Source of the DNA: Myxococcales bacterium
Lineage (GTDB): Bacteria; Myxococcota_A; Polyangia; Polyangiales; Ga0077539
Assembly (NCBI GenBank): GCA_016793325.1
Contig: JAEUKI010000045.1
Coordinates: 20,357-84,356 of the forward strand
Reading direction: 5' to 3'
DNA: 64,000 nucleotides
Shown: positions 1-8,160 of the stretch, piece after piece
Position numbering within the stretch: position 1 is the first letter of the stretch
How the letters are laid out: every line of letters begins with the position of its first letter
The notes under the pieces: model-generated
What the model was told of the DNA's origin: nothing
The model's database searches: none
Seen by the model: only the letters and a program-made list of their open reading frames with translations
Translations under genes and position numbers: made by a program

Positions 1-2
1 TC

Positions 3-791
3 GACGCGTTCGAGCATCGCGCGTGGCCCGAGGCACAGACGCACCTCGCGTCGTCGCGCGCGTTCGTGATCTCCGCGGCGCTCGTGTTCGCCGCGATCGG
101 AAAGAGCGCGCTCTTTCCGCTGGGAACGTGGCTTCCGCGCGCCATGGAGGGCCCTACGCCGTCGAGCGCGCTCTTCTACGGCGGCCTCGCGGTCCACGCG
201 GGCGTGTACCTGTTGCTTCGATCCGCGCCGCTCATCGCCGCTTCCCATGCCGCGACGGTGTTGGTCGCGTTCGTTGGAATCGCGACAGCGCTGTGGGCCA
301 CCATCGCGGGGCGAACGCGCAGCGACGTGAAGAGCTCGCTCGCGTACGCGACGGTGACCCAAGTCGGGCTCATGGTCGTCGGCGTCGCGCTTCGGCTCTA
401 CAACGTCGTGCTCCTGTACATGGTCGCGCACGCGTGCCTACGGACGCTGCAGCTCCTTCGCGCGCCGTCTGCGCTGCACGACGCCGAAGCGATCCGCGCC
501 GCCCTCGAAGAGCAGCGCGGCGACGATCGATCGATCGTCGAGCGGCTCGTTCCTGCGGTGATCGCGCGTCGGGCGCACGCGCTCGCGCTCGAGGATTTTC
601 ACATGGACGCGGTGGTCGAGCGCGTGATCGTGCGCCCTGTGCTCGCGCTGTCCTCTGCGCTCGATCGCGCCGAGCGACGGTGGGTCGCCGCGATGACGGG
701 CGTCGACCTCGACGCGCCGACGAGCGCGTCCGACGAGCCCGAGCTCGACCGAAAGAGCGACGCGCCTCGCGCGGTGGAGGGACGGTCGTGA
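3..791 (+). CDS. NuoL/DabB-like proton-conducting antiporter subunit (5' partial)
   Basis: The reading frame is already open at the window edge, so the N-terminus is missing; about 262 residues are visible. It carries the TM7 lysine region of the complex I antiporter family (GKSALFPLGTWLP followed by AMEGPTPSSALFYGG), then membrane helices and an HACLRTLQLLRAPS segment where NuoL has its HAFFKALLFL-type helix. After that it has only a short charged tail, not the long lateral helix of NuoL. This shape fits the shorter stand-alone members of the family (for example DabB, the partner of DabA in inorganic carbon uptake) better than a true NuoL. It overlaps the next gene by four bases (GTGA). A DabA-like (DUF2309) gene upstream would settle its role but lies outside the window. 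Confidence 0.8.
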   Translation, partial: DAFEHRAWPEAQTHLASSRAFVISAALVFAAIGKSALFPLGTWLPRAMEGPTPSSALFYGGLAVHAGVYLLLRSAPLIAASHAATVLVAFVGIATALWATIAGRTRSDVKSSLAYATVTQVGLMVVGVALRLYNVVLLYMVAHACLRTLQLLRAPSALHDAEAIRAALEEQRGDDRSIVERLVPAVIARRAHALALEDFHMDAVVERVIVRPVLALSSALDRAERRWVAAMTGVDLDAPTSASDEPELDRKSDAPRAVEGRS

Positions 792-2308
792 GCGGCCTCG
801 TCACCGCAGTGGTCGCGTTGCCCTTCGTCGCGGCGTTGATCGTGCGCGGCGCTCGCAGCGAGTCGCGTAGCCTCGCGATCGGCCGCGCGTTTGCGCTGGG
901 ATATCTCGCGCTCGTGTCGATCATCGCGGTGGTGTTTCTGCGGGACCCGTCGCTCGTCGTTCGCGACACGTCCGCGCCGCTCGCGGTGTTGCACGCGCGA
1001 TGGCACCTCGAGCTCGACGGGCTCTCGGCGCCGTTTCTTCCGTTGGCCGCGGCGATCGCTGCGGGCGTGTTGCTCGCGGCGCCGCGGGCCGAGCTCGGCC
1101 GCGCCTCGGTGCAATCGGTCCTCGTCGCGACAGGGTGCTCCGTGGGCGTCTATTGCGCGGAGGACCTCTTGTTGCTCGCGAGCTTCTGGATCGCGGGGCT
1201 CGTGCCCGCGACCGTGGCGCTGCACCAGGCGCCAGACGCGACCGTGCGTCGGAAGCTGGCGCGGATGTACGACGCGTATTTCGTGCTGGGCTCGATCCCG
1301 ATCGTGCTCGCGGTGCTCGTCGTGGGCGTCTCTCGCGCGCGGGCGGGCGCGGCGCTCCCGTTCGATCTCAGCGAGCCCACGCCCATTCCCCCGGGGTACG
1401 GGCCTGCGGTGTTCTTCTTGATTTCGTGGGCGCTTCTCACGCGCAAGGCCGTCGCGCCGCTGCACTCGTGGCTCCCTGTGATGATCGAGCGCGGCCCCGT
1501 CGGCCTCGCCGTGCTCACGGCGGGAACGCACCTCGCGGCGTTTCTCACCCTGCGCGTCCTCGTCCCGCTCGTGCCCGAGGCCTCGCGGCAGTGGCTGCCG
1601 TGGCTCTCGTGGATCGCCCTCGCGAGCGCCGTGCTCCAGGCGTTGATGGCGCTCTCGCAGCGTGATTTGCGGCGCGCGGTGGGCTTCGTGACGACGAGCC
1701 AGCTGGCGCTCGTGCTCGTGGGGCTCGGCGCGAGCGGCGCCGAAGGGCTCCACGGGTCGATGTTGCAGATGCTGTCGATCGGGTTCGTGTCGCTCGGTCA
1801 GGTGCTCGCGGTCGCGTGGATCTCGGCGCGCACGGCGACGACGGACCTGCGTCGTTTGGGCGGGCTCGCGGCGAAGTTTCCTCGGATCGCGTGGGTGTTC
1901 TTCTTGCTCGGGCTCGCGTCGGTGGGCGCGCCGGGGACGATCGCGTGGGTCGCCGAGGACCTGTTGCTCCACGCGCTGCTCGTGCACCACCCGTTCGTCG
2001 CGGCGGCGCTGCTCGCGGTGACCGTGCTCAATGGAATCACCATTTTGCGAGTGTTTTTTCAGGCGTTCTTCGGCGAGCCCCGCGGCGCGATCGACGCGCG
2101 CGTCAGCGACCTCCGTCCGCGCGAGTGGGTCGTCGCGTACGCCGTGATCGCGGCCATCGCGACGTTGGGCATCGCGCCCCAAGCGCTCATCGAGCTGCGC
2201 CGCACGACGGTGGACGGGCTCGTGCGCTCGCTCACGGGCGAGCAATCGATCCACGGCCGTGGGCAATCGAGCCCCGGTGACGAAACGCACCACGCGCGAA
2301 TTCCCTGA
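788..2308 (+). CDS. NuoM-like antiporter subunit lacking the TM5 glutamate
   Basis: A 506-residue polytopic membrane protein of the NuoL/M/N proton antiporter family (Proton_antipo_M). The TM7 lysine is present (TRKAVAPLHSWLP) and so is the late-helix glutamate (TIAWVAEDLL, matching GFVGEF of NuoM). Where NuoM has FFEAxLVP with the coupling glutamate in TM5, this protein reads FWIAGLVP, so that acid appears lost. The GTG start overlaps the stop of the preceding antiporter gene (GTGA), implying coupled translation. No other complex I subunit is visible. I infer a two-subunit antiporter-like module working with the SulP gene 62 bases downstream rather than NADH dehydrogenase. Family membership is secure; the specific role is not. 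Confidence 0.8.
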   Translation: MSGLVTAVVALPFVAALIVRGARSESRSLAIGRAFALGYLALVSIIAVVFLRDPSLVVRDTSAPLAVLHARWHLELDGLSAPFLPLAAAIAAGVLLAAPRAELGRASVQSVLVATGCSVGVYCAEDLLLLASFWIAGLVPATVALHQAPDATVRRKLARMYDAYFVLGSIPIVLAVLVVGVSRARAGAALPFDLSEPTPIPPGYGPAVFFLISWALLTRKAVAPLHSWLPVMIERGPVGLAVLTAGTHLAAFLTLRVLVPLVPEASRQWLPWLSWIALASAVLQALMALSQRDLRRAVGFVTTSQLALVLVGLGASGAEGLHGSMLQMLSIGFVSLGQVLAVAWISARTATTDLRRLGGLAAKFPRIAWVFFLLGLASVGAPGTIAWVAEDLLLHALLVHHPFVAAALLAVTVLNGITILRVFFQAFFGEPRGAIDARVSDLRPREWVVAYAVIAAIATLGIAPQALIELRRTTVDGLVRSLTGEQSIHGRGQSSPGDETHHARIP

Positions 2309-2370
2309 GAATCATGCGGTTTCTCCGCGGGTGAGCCCTCGGCATTCAGAGTGCAAACGCGCTCGGGATC

Positions 2371-4029
2371 ATGGCTTCTGGCGGCGAGCAGCGCGTGCGA
2401 TCCGAGAGCGAGCATTTCAAAGTTCCCCCGCCGGACGGCGTGGCGGGGCTCGTGAAGCACTGGCGCGACGACCTCTTGTCGGGGTTTCTTGTGTTTCTCA
2501 TCGCGCTGCCGCTCTCGCTGGGGATCGCGATGGCGAGCGGGTTTCCTCCGATGGCGGGGCTGATCACCGCGATCGTCGGCGGCGTGTTGGCGACGTTCTT
2601 CGGGAGCGCGCCGTTGACCATCAAGGGCCCCGCGGCCGGTCTCATCGTGATCGCGATCGGCGCGGTGCAGGAGCTCGGCGGCGGGGCGGTGGGCTATCGC
2701 CGCGCGCTCGCCGCGATCGTGGTCGCGGGGGCGCTCCAGGTGGGGCTCTCGCTGCTGCGCGCGGGCGTGCTCGGCGACACGTTTCCTTCGTCTGTGATCC
2801 ACGGAATGATGGCCGCGATCGGCGTCATCATTATTTCGAAGCAGGGCCACACGCTGCTCGGCGCTGCGCCGTCGCCGGGAGAGCCGCTGCACTTGCTCGC
2901 GCAGCTCCCGAAGAGCGCGCTCAACCTCAACCCCGAGGTCGCCGCCATCGGGGCCGCGAGCCTCTTGATTTTGTGGGCTTGGCCGAGGCTCCCGTCCAAG
3001 GTGCTCCATCGCATCCCGGCGCCGTTGGTCGTCGTCGCGACGGGCATCGGTCTCGCGCGGGCGTTCGACCTGTCCCACGCGCATCACTACATGATCGCGG
3101 GCCACGACTACACCGTGGGGCCGCGGGCGCTCGTCCCGATCGAGACGAGCATTTTCGGCGCGATGACCACGCCCGATTGGTCGCGGGTCACGACGGGGGT
3201 CTCGCTGAGGTACATCGCGATGTTCGCGCTCGTCGGCTCGATCGAGTCGATGCTCAGCGCGAAGGCGGTCGACCTGCTCGACCCGTGGCACCGCCGCGCC
3301 AGCCTCGACCGCGACCTCTTCGCCACCGGCGTCGGAAACATCATCGCGGGAATGCTCGGCGGCCTCCCGATGATCTCCGAGATCGTGCGCAGCTCGGCCA
3401 ACGTGGCGTCGGGCGCCCGGACGCGCTGGTCCAACTTCTTTCACGGCGCGTTGCTCTTGGCGTTCGTCGCGGTCGTTCCTTGGCTTCTGCGGGCGATTCC
3501 GCTGGCGGCGCTGGCGGCGCTGCTGGTCTTCACGGGCGTGAGGCTCGCGTCGCCGAGCGAGTTCGCCAAGACGTTTCGCATCGGCCGAGAGCAGCTCGTG
3601 ATCTTCGTCGTCACGATGGTGGTCACGCTCGCGACGGACCTGCTCGTCGGCGTCGCGGCGGGACTCGTCACGAAGGTGATCGTTCACGTGCTCGGAGGAA
3701 TGCCCATTCGAAACGTGTTTTCGCCGTCCATCGCGGTGTCCCGCGACTCCGACCGCGTCGTCGTGCGCGTCGGCCACGCGGCGGTGTTCAGCAACTACCT
3801 CGCGATTCGTCGCGCGCTCGACGCGCTCGCGAACGAGCCGCGCGTCACCGTGGACTTTCACGACGCCCGCATCGTCGATCACACCGTCCTCGAGGGCTTG
3901 CACTTGCTCGCGGACGAGTGGGAGCGCGACGGACGCAAGCTCGAGATCGGCGGGCTCGACGGCCACACGCGGTCGAGCGCGCACCCCCTGGCGATCGCCT
4001 GGCGAAAATCAACGCCGCAGCAGAGCTGA
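2371..4029 (+). CDS. SulP family anion transporter with STAS domain
   Basis: A 552-residue protein with the SulP/SLC26 core (PF00916) and a C-terminal STAS domain. The N-terminal signature is visible as LSGFLVFLIALPLSLGIAMA and TIKGPAAGL, followed by about 11-12 hydrophobic segments. The STAS region begins near residue 445 and ends with a beta strand/helix pattern containing TVDFHDARIVDHT. SulP proteins carry sulfate, bicarbonate or other anions. The C-terminal half matches the PxFSNxL style of the bicarbonate/sulfate branches, but substrate cannot be read from sequence. It follows two antiporter-like genes on the same strand, which favours ion-coupled anion (possibly bicarbonate) uptake. It ends six bases from a convergent lipoprotein gene. 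Confidence 0.85.
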   Translation: MASGGEQRVRSESEHFKVPPPDGVAGLVKHWRDDLLSGFLVFLIALPLSLGIAMASGFPPMAGLITAIVGGVLATFFGSAPLTIKGPAAGLIVIAIGAVQELGGGAVGYRRALAAIVVAGALQVGLSLLRAGVLGDTFPSSVIHGMMAAIGVIIISKQGHTLLGAAPSPGEPLHLLAQLPKSALNLNPEVAAIGAASLLILWAWPRLPSKVLHRIPAPLVVVATGIGLARAFDLSHAHHYMIAGHDYTVGPRALVPIETSIFGAMTTPDWSRVTTGVSLRYIAMFALVGSIESMLSAKAVDLLDPWHRRASLDRDLFATGVGNIIAGMLGGLPMISEIVRSSANVASGARTRWSNFFHGALLLAFVAVVPWLLRAIPLAALAALLVFTGVRLASPSEFAKTFRIGREQLVIFVVTMVVTLATDLLVGVAAGLVTKVIVHVLGGMPIRNVFSPSIAVSRDSDRVVVRVGHAAVFSNYLAIRRALDALANEPRVTVDFHDARIVDHTVLEGLHLLADEWERDGRKLEIGGLDGHTRSSAHPLAIAWRKSTPQQS

Positions 4030-4035
4030 TGCGCG

Positions 4036-5529
4036 TCAGCGCACGGGCTGGAGCAAGAGCACCGCGTCGTCGTTGCCCATCCCCGAAGTGCCGACGGACT
4101 TCACGCCCACGATCGCGGCGTGCGAACCGCTGGGGCTGGTCGCGACCGACCAGAAGAAGTCCGACCCGCCGCCGAAGTCGAACGTGCGACGACCGTTGGT
4201 TCCGAAGCTCGAGTCGAGCGCGCCGTTGCGCGTGAGCATCATGACGAGGCCGTCCGAGTTGGACTCGGAGGTTCGACCTCCGCCGATGAGAAGGACGCGC
4301 TCATCGGGGAGCACCGCGAGCGATCGCGCGTTGTCATTGAAGCCCATGAAATCAAAGCGCCCGACGCCCATGGTGCCGTACGACGAGTCTCGGGTCCCGT
4401 TGGCGTTGATCCGGAGCGAGAGCCAGTCGATGTTCTCGGGGGCGGGACCGCGGCCGTATCCCGAGGTGATAAACGACGTCCCTTGCAGGGCGGCCGCGTA
4501 GGCTTCGGTGATTCCGTTGAGCACGACCTCGGAGTACACGCCGTTGGTCCCGAACGAGCGGTCGAGCGCGCCCGCGGGCGTGAGCTTGAAGAGCACGGGG
4601 CGAACGACGCTCATCAACGTGTAGTACCCCGCGACGACGATCGAGCCGTCGGCGAGCGGCGTGGCGTTGCGCATCGTCTGATCGACGTTGTCGAGGTCGA
4701 GCGTGTGAACGCCCATCGTCCCGAAGCTGTTGTCGCGAACGCCGTCGGCATCGAGGCGAACCGTCGCGAAGTCGCTGTCGAGGTTGCCCATGCGTCGCTG
4801 GAGGCCCGTCACGATGAGCCGCCCCATCGAGTCCTGCGTGAGTCCCCACATGCTGTCGGCGGTGAAGCCCGTTCCGTTGACGGCGCCGACGGAGAGGTCG
4901 AGCGTGACGACGCCCATGGTCCCGAAGGTGTTGTCGATCGTCCCATCGGCGTTGAAGCGCGCGAGGGCGATGTTGCGATCGCGCGCTTCCATCGCGCCGA
5001 CGGCCTCGACCGTGGCGGCCACGACGATCTTGCCCGACGATTGAACGACGATCCCGCGCGCGACCTCGCCGTTGGTGCCCACGACCATGTTGTGCGTGGC
5101 GAAGCCGCCGGTGCCGAAGCTCGTGTCGAGCTGTCCGGTCGGCAAGAACTTCACGACGAGCGTTCGGTGATCCGCGGTCGCCTCGGTCGTGTCCGAGAGC
5201 GTTCCGACCGCGAAGAAGTGTCCGCTCGGCGCGTAGGTCACGCCGAACAAACGGTCGTGTCCCATCATCGCGAGGTTCAGGTTCTGCGGCGTCGGAGGGA
5301 TGAACGGCATCCCGCTGTCGCCCGCGGTCGCGTCAGTGACGCCCGTGTCCGTGACGGCGCCGTCGGTGGTGACGCCCGTGTCGGTCACGATCCCGCTGTC
5401 CGCGACCATCGAGTCCGAGACGATGCCCGTGTCGTTCGACGCGTCGGCAGGAGGGTTGTTGCTGGGGCTGCACGCAGCGAGCGCGAGCAGAGACGATGCG
5501 GCGAAGAGTCGAAGGTGTAGCGGGCGCAT
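4036..5529 (-). CDS. Delta-60 repeat lipoprotein
   Basis: A 497-residue lipoprotein. The signal peptide ends in the lipobox LAAC with Cys20, followed by a linker of about 50 residues rich in Asp, Thr, Ser and Val, in repeats such as VTDTGV. The body contains six delta-60 repeats (TIGR02608) recognised by LDTSFGTGG, IDNTFGTMG, RDNSFGTMG, LDRSFGTNG, RDSSYGTMG and LDSSFGTNG, spaced about 60-65 residues apart; such repeats are predicted to form a beta-propeller. I chose the ATG at 5529 rather than the in-frame GTG at 5544 because the signal peptide begins at MRPLHLRLF. An AT-rich, Fur-box-like site lies about 48 bases upstream. No enzymatic function is evident; it is probably an exported surface protein. 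Confidence 0.85.
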   Translation of the reverse strand: MRPLHLRLFAASSLLALAACSPSNNPPADASNDTGIVSDSMVADSGIVTDTGVTTDGAVTDTGVTDATAGDSGMPFIPPTPQNLNLAMMGHDRLFGVTYAPSGHFFAVGTLSDTTEATADHRTLVVKFLPTGQLDTSFGTGGFATHNMVVGTNGEVARGIVVQSSGKIVVAATVEAVGAMEARDRNIALARFNADGTIDNTFGTMGVVTLDLSVGAVNGTGFTADSMWGLTQDSMGRLIVTGLQRRMGNLDSDFATVRLDADGVRDNSFGTMGVHTLDLDNVDQTMRNATPLADGSIVVAGYYTLMSVVRPVLFKLTPAGALDRSFGTNGVYSEVVLNGITEAYAAALQGTSFITSGYGRGPAPENIDWLSLRINANGTRDSSYGTMGVGRFDFMGFNDNARSLAVLPDERVLLIGGGRTSESNSDGLVMMLTRNGALDSSFGTNGRRTFDFGGGSDFFWSVATSPSGSHAAIVGVKSVGTSGMGNDDAVLLLQPVR

Positions 5530-5576
5530 GAGTGGCTCTTTCACAGGGTTTCGAAGGTGATGGGGAGGTTGGTATC

Positions 5577-5595
5577 AACTATGATGTTCGTTATC
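5577..5595 (-). promoter_or_regulatory. Fur-box-like site upstream of the delta-60 lipoprotein gene
   Basis: On the minus strand this 19-mer reads GATAACGAACATCATAGTT and matches the consensus GATAATGATAATCATTATC at 13 of 19 positions. It lies in an AT-rich patch between the TonB receptor stop and the lipoprotein start, 48-66 bases before the chosen ATG. Promoters are AT-rich in any case, so the match could come from base composition. Confidence 0.35.
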
Positions 5596-5647
5596 AAGAT
5601 CGTTCTGGCAGAATTCGTCCACTGCCGAAGGGGGTGAAGCTCGGCGG

Positions 5648-8131
5648 CTACATCCGCGGCCAGCGCCACTCGAGCTCGGCGAAGACCTGCCGATATCCAG
5701 CGGCTTGAATCCCCTGCGGCGCGCGGCTCGCGACGTAGACCTGATCGGTGAGGTTTCGACCCGCCACCGCGAACGTGAGCCCCGTCTGGCGCCACGCGTA
5801 TGCGAGGCGCGCGTCGAGCGTGACGTAGGTCGGGACCTCGCCGATGAGGGCGTTGCGCGATTGGGCGACGGTGTTGTCTCGGTCCGTGAACTGTCGGCTC
5901 ACGAGGTTGCTGTTGACCTGCACGAGGATGCCCGAGCTGTGAACGAATCGAAGCTGCGCGCTGAGCATGTGCTCGGGCGCGTAGGGGACGCGGTTTCCGT
6001 TCCACAGTCCGCCGATGAGGTCCGCGACGGGGAGCCACGTGTAGCTCAGCGTGAGCGGGAGCTTCACGGTCGACGGGAGCACGAGCGGCGCGATGTCGAA
6101 CTGCACCGACGCTTCGACGCCGACGTGCCGACTGTGCCCCGTGTTGAACCCGCCCGCGGACACCGCGCCGCCCGATTCGCTGGGCGGAATGATCTGGTTG
6201 TCGAACTCGAGCCAGAACGCCGCCGCGTCGACGTCGAGCCAACGGTTGAGCCTCACGCGTCCGCCGAGCTCGAAGTTCCACGACAGCTCGGGGTCGAGCT
6301 GGAGGTTGAGCCCGTTGTTCGAGACGGAGTCCTTCGTGCGAGGCGGCGAGTATCCGCGGTGAAATCCCGCGTACGCAGTGAGCTGCCGCGTGGCGTCGAA
6401 GGTCACTCCGAGGCCGGGGATCAGCGCCCACGAGAACGCGTTGCCGATCACGTTTGCGTCCGCGCCTTGCGTCGGCATCGTCGCCGACGGAACGCGCGTG
6501 ATGCGCCGATCGCTGAGAAACGTCTCGACGCGCACGCCGGGCGTGACGTGAAGCCGTCGCCAGAAGCTGAAGCGATGCTGCGCCGCCGCAGAAAACGCGT
6601 ACCCGTTGCGTACTTCCGCGTCGAGCGGCTCGCCGTACTCGCCGGTCGGCGTCGAGGTCAGAAGCAGTTGCTCGTTGGCCGCCTCGTAGTGCGCGCGCAC
6701 GACGGCGATCAGCTCACCCGAGAACACAGCGCCGCGCGTCCAGTTGAAGGTCAACCGCGGCTCGATCCCGCCGACGAGAAAGTGCCTGTCGCGGATGGAC
6801 GCGTCGCGGCGGAAGAACAGCGAGCCGCCGTCGTTGTCTGGTTGAATCTGTGTGCTTCCTCGAGGGCCGCACCGCGCCATCGCATCACAGATGCGCTCGT
6901 AGTCCGCCATGCTGTCGGCGCGCTCGAAGTTCTGCCTCCGCCACGCGCGGTGCGTCTCGTAGCCGTACGCGGTCGTGCGGAGCCTGAATCCTCCGCCGAT
7001 GTTCCAGTCGTGCCACAGCGAGATCGCGTAGCGACGAACGAGGAAGCGATCGTGAATCGCCGGGTTGAACGCCGGGTTCACCGCGAACTGCGACGCGGTG
7101 GGCCCGACGTACGTCACTGCCGAGCGCTCGTCGTAGAAATCGAACTTCGCGTTGAGCGTCGACCTCGGCGAGAACCGCGCTCGCAAGCGCGCCGTCACGT
7201 TCGTCACCTCCGCCCCGAACAGCCTCGGTCCGTTGAACCGACGATGGAGCACGTCGAGCCGCGCGCCGATCGCGCCCTGCGTGAGCCCGCCCGCCGCGTG
7301 CGCGACGAAGTACCCCTGATCGCCCCCGCGAACGTTGGCGAGCGCGAACAGCGTCCGCGGCGGCTCGGCGGAGATGTAATTGATCACGCCGCCCACGGTT
7401 TGCGGCCCGTACAAGATCTGCCCGCTGCCGCGGACCACTTCGATGCGGTCCATCCGCTCGATGGGCGGCGTGTAATAGAGCTCGGGCGAGCCGTACGGGT
7501 TGAGCGAGACAGGGATCCCGTCCTCGAGGATCAGGATCTTTCGGCTGCGGTTGGGGTCGAGGCCGCGCACCGAAATGTTGAGCCGCATCCCGAGCCCGTC
7601 TTCGGGGACGATGTGCAACCCAGGGACGTTTCGCAGCGCTTCTCCCGCGTGCGTGGGCCGCTGCGCGCGGAGGTCTTCGTTGCGGACGAGGGTCACGCTC
7701 CCGGGGGTTTGCTCGAGCGTTCGCGCGAGCGATCCGATGACGGTCGTCCCCTGCTCGGGCTCGGCCTCGACGTCGCGGCGCGGCGCGGACGGGCGCGGTC
7801 GCGCTTGCGCTCGCGGGCGAGGGCGAGGGGACTGCTCGATAGGCGTGACGGCGCTGGGCTCACTTGATTGTGTGGGCTGCGTGGGCGCCGCGGCGTCAGC
7901 GCCAGGGTGTGCGACGGTCGCGCTCTGCGTCTGGGGCTCGGACGAGGCGCTCGCGTCCGTCGTCGCGCCGTCGGCAGACGCGTCGAGGGCGTCTCTCGCG
8001 CGCGCGGAGATCGCTGCGTCATCGCTCGCAGACGCGTCGGGAGCGCCCGCGTCCTGCCCTCTCGCGCGCGTTGCGTAGAGCGCGGGCGCGCAAGCGAGCA
8101 GGGCTGCGAATGTGCGTGGTCGGTGCTTCAT
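5648..8131 (-). CDS. TonB-dependent outer membrane receptor
   Basis: An 827-residue receptor. A signal peptide (MKHRPRTFAALLACAP...) is followed by an Ala/Asp/Ser-rich spacer to about residue 110, then the plug domain (PF07715) with TPGSVTLVRNEDL, NISVRGLDPNRSRK and VEVVRGSG-type motifs, and a beta-barrel to the C-terminus. Plug similarity is to the FecA/ferric-siderophore group. The barrel ends ELEWRWPRM rather than in the usual terminal Phe or Trp. I chose the ATG at 8131 because it opens the signal peptide; the frame is open further upstream but that sequence is Arg-rich shadow. It lies 29 bases after the hydroxylase-imelysin gene, so the two probably form an iron- or metal-uptake operon. 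The substrate is unknown. Confidence 0.9.
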   Translation of the reverse strand: MKHRPRTFAALLACAPALYATRARGQDAGAPDASASDDAAISARARDALDASADGATTDASASSEPQTQSATVAHPGADAAAPTQPTQSSEPSAVTPIEQSPRPRPRAQARPRPSAPRRDVEAEPEQGTTVIGSLARTLEQTPGSVTLVRNEDLRAQRPTHAGEALRNVPGLHIVPEDGLGMRLNISVRGLDPNRSRKILILEDGIPVSLNPYGSPELYYTPPIERMDRIEVVRGSGQILYGPQTVGGVINYISAEPPRTLFALANVRGGDQGYFVAHAAGGLTQGAIGARLDVLHRRFNGPRLFGAEVTNVTARLRARFSPRSTLNAKFDFYDERSAVTYVGPTASQFAVNPAFNPAIHDRFLVRRYAISLWHDWNIGGGFRLRTTAYGYETHRAWRRQNFERADSMADYERICDAMARCGPRGSTQIQPDNDGGSLFFRRDASIRDRHFLVGGIEPRLTFNWTRGAVFSGELIAVVRAHYEAANEQLLLTSTPTGEYGEPLDAEVRNGYAFSAAAQHRFSFWRRLHVTPGVRVETFLSDRRITRVPSATMPTQGADANVIGNAFSWALIPGLGVTFDATRQLTAYAGFHRGYSPPRTKDSVSNNGLNLQLDPELSWNFELGGRVRLNRWLDVDAAAFWLEFDNQIIPPSESGGAVSAGGFNTGHSRHVGVEASVQFDIAPLVLPSTVKLPLTLSYTWLPVADLIGGLWNGNRVPYAPEHMLSAQLRFVHSSGILVQVNSNLVSRQFTDRDNTVAQSRNALIGEVPTYVTLDARLAYAWRQTGLTFAVAGRNLTDQVYVASRAPQGIQAAGYRQVFAELEWRWPRM

Positions 8132-8160
8132 GGCCGGTGTCGCGGACGAGTGGCGGGCGA

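Noticed and set aside
599..2293. Long open frame on the minus strand antisense to the antiporter genes
   Set aside because: Arg/Asp/Glu/His-rich composition and lack of motifs mark it as a shadow of the real plus-strand genes in GC-rich DNA.
2059..3984. Long minus-strand frame antisense to sulP
   Set aside because: Low-complexity charged translation; the plus-strand SulP frame has clear family motifs.
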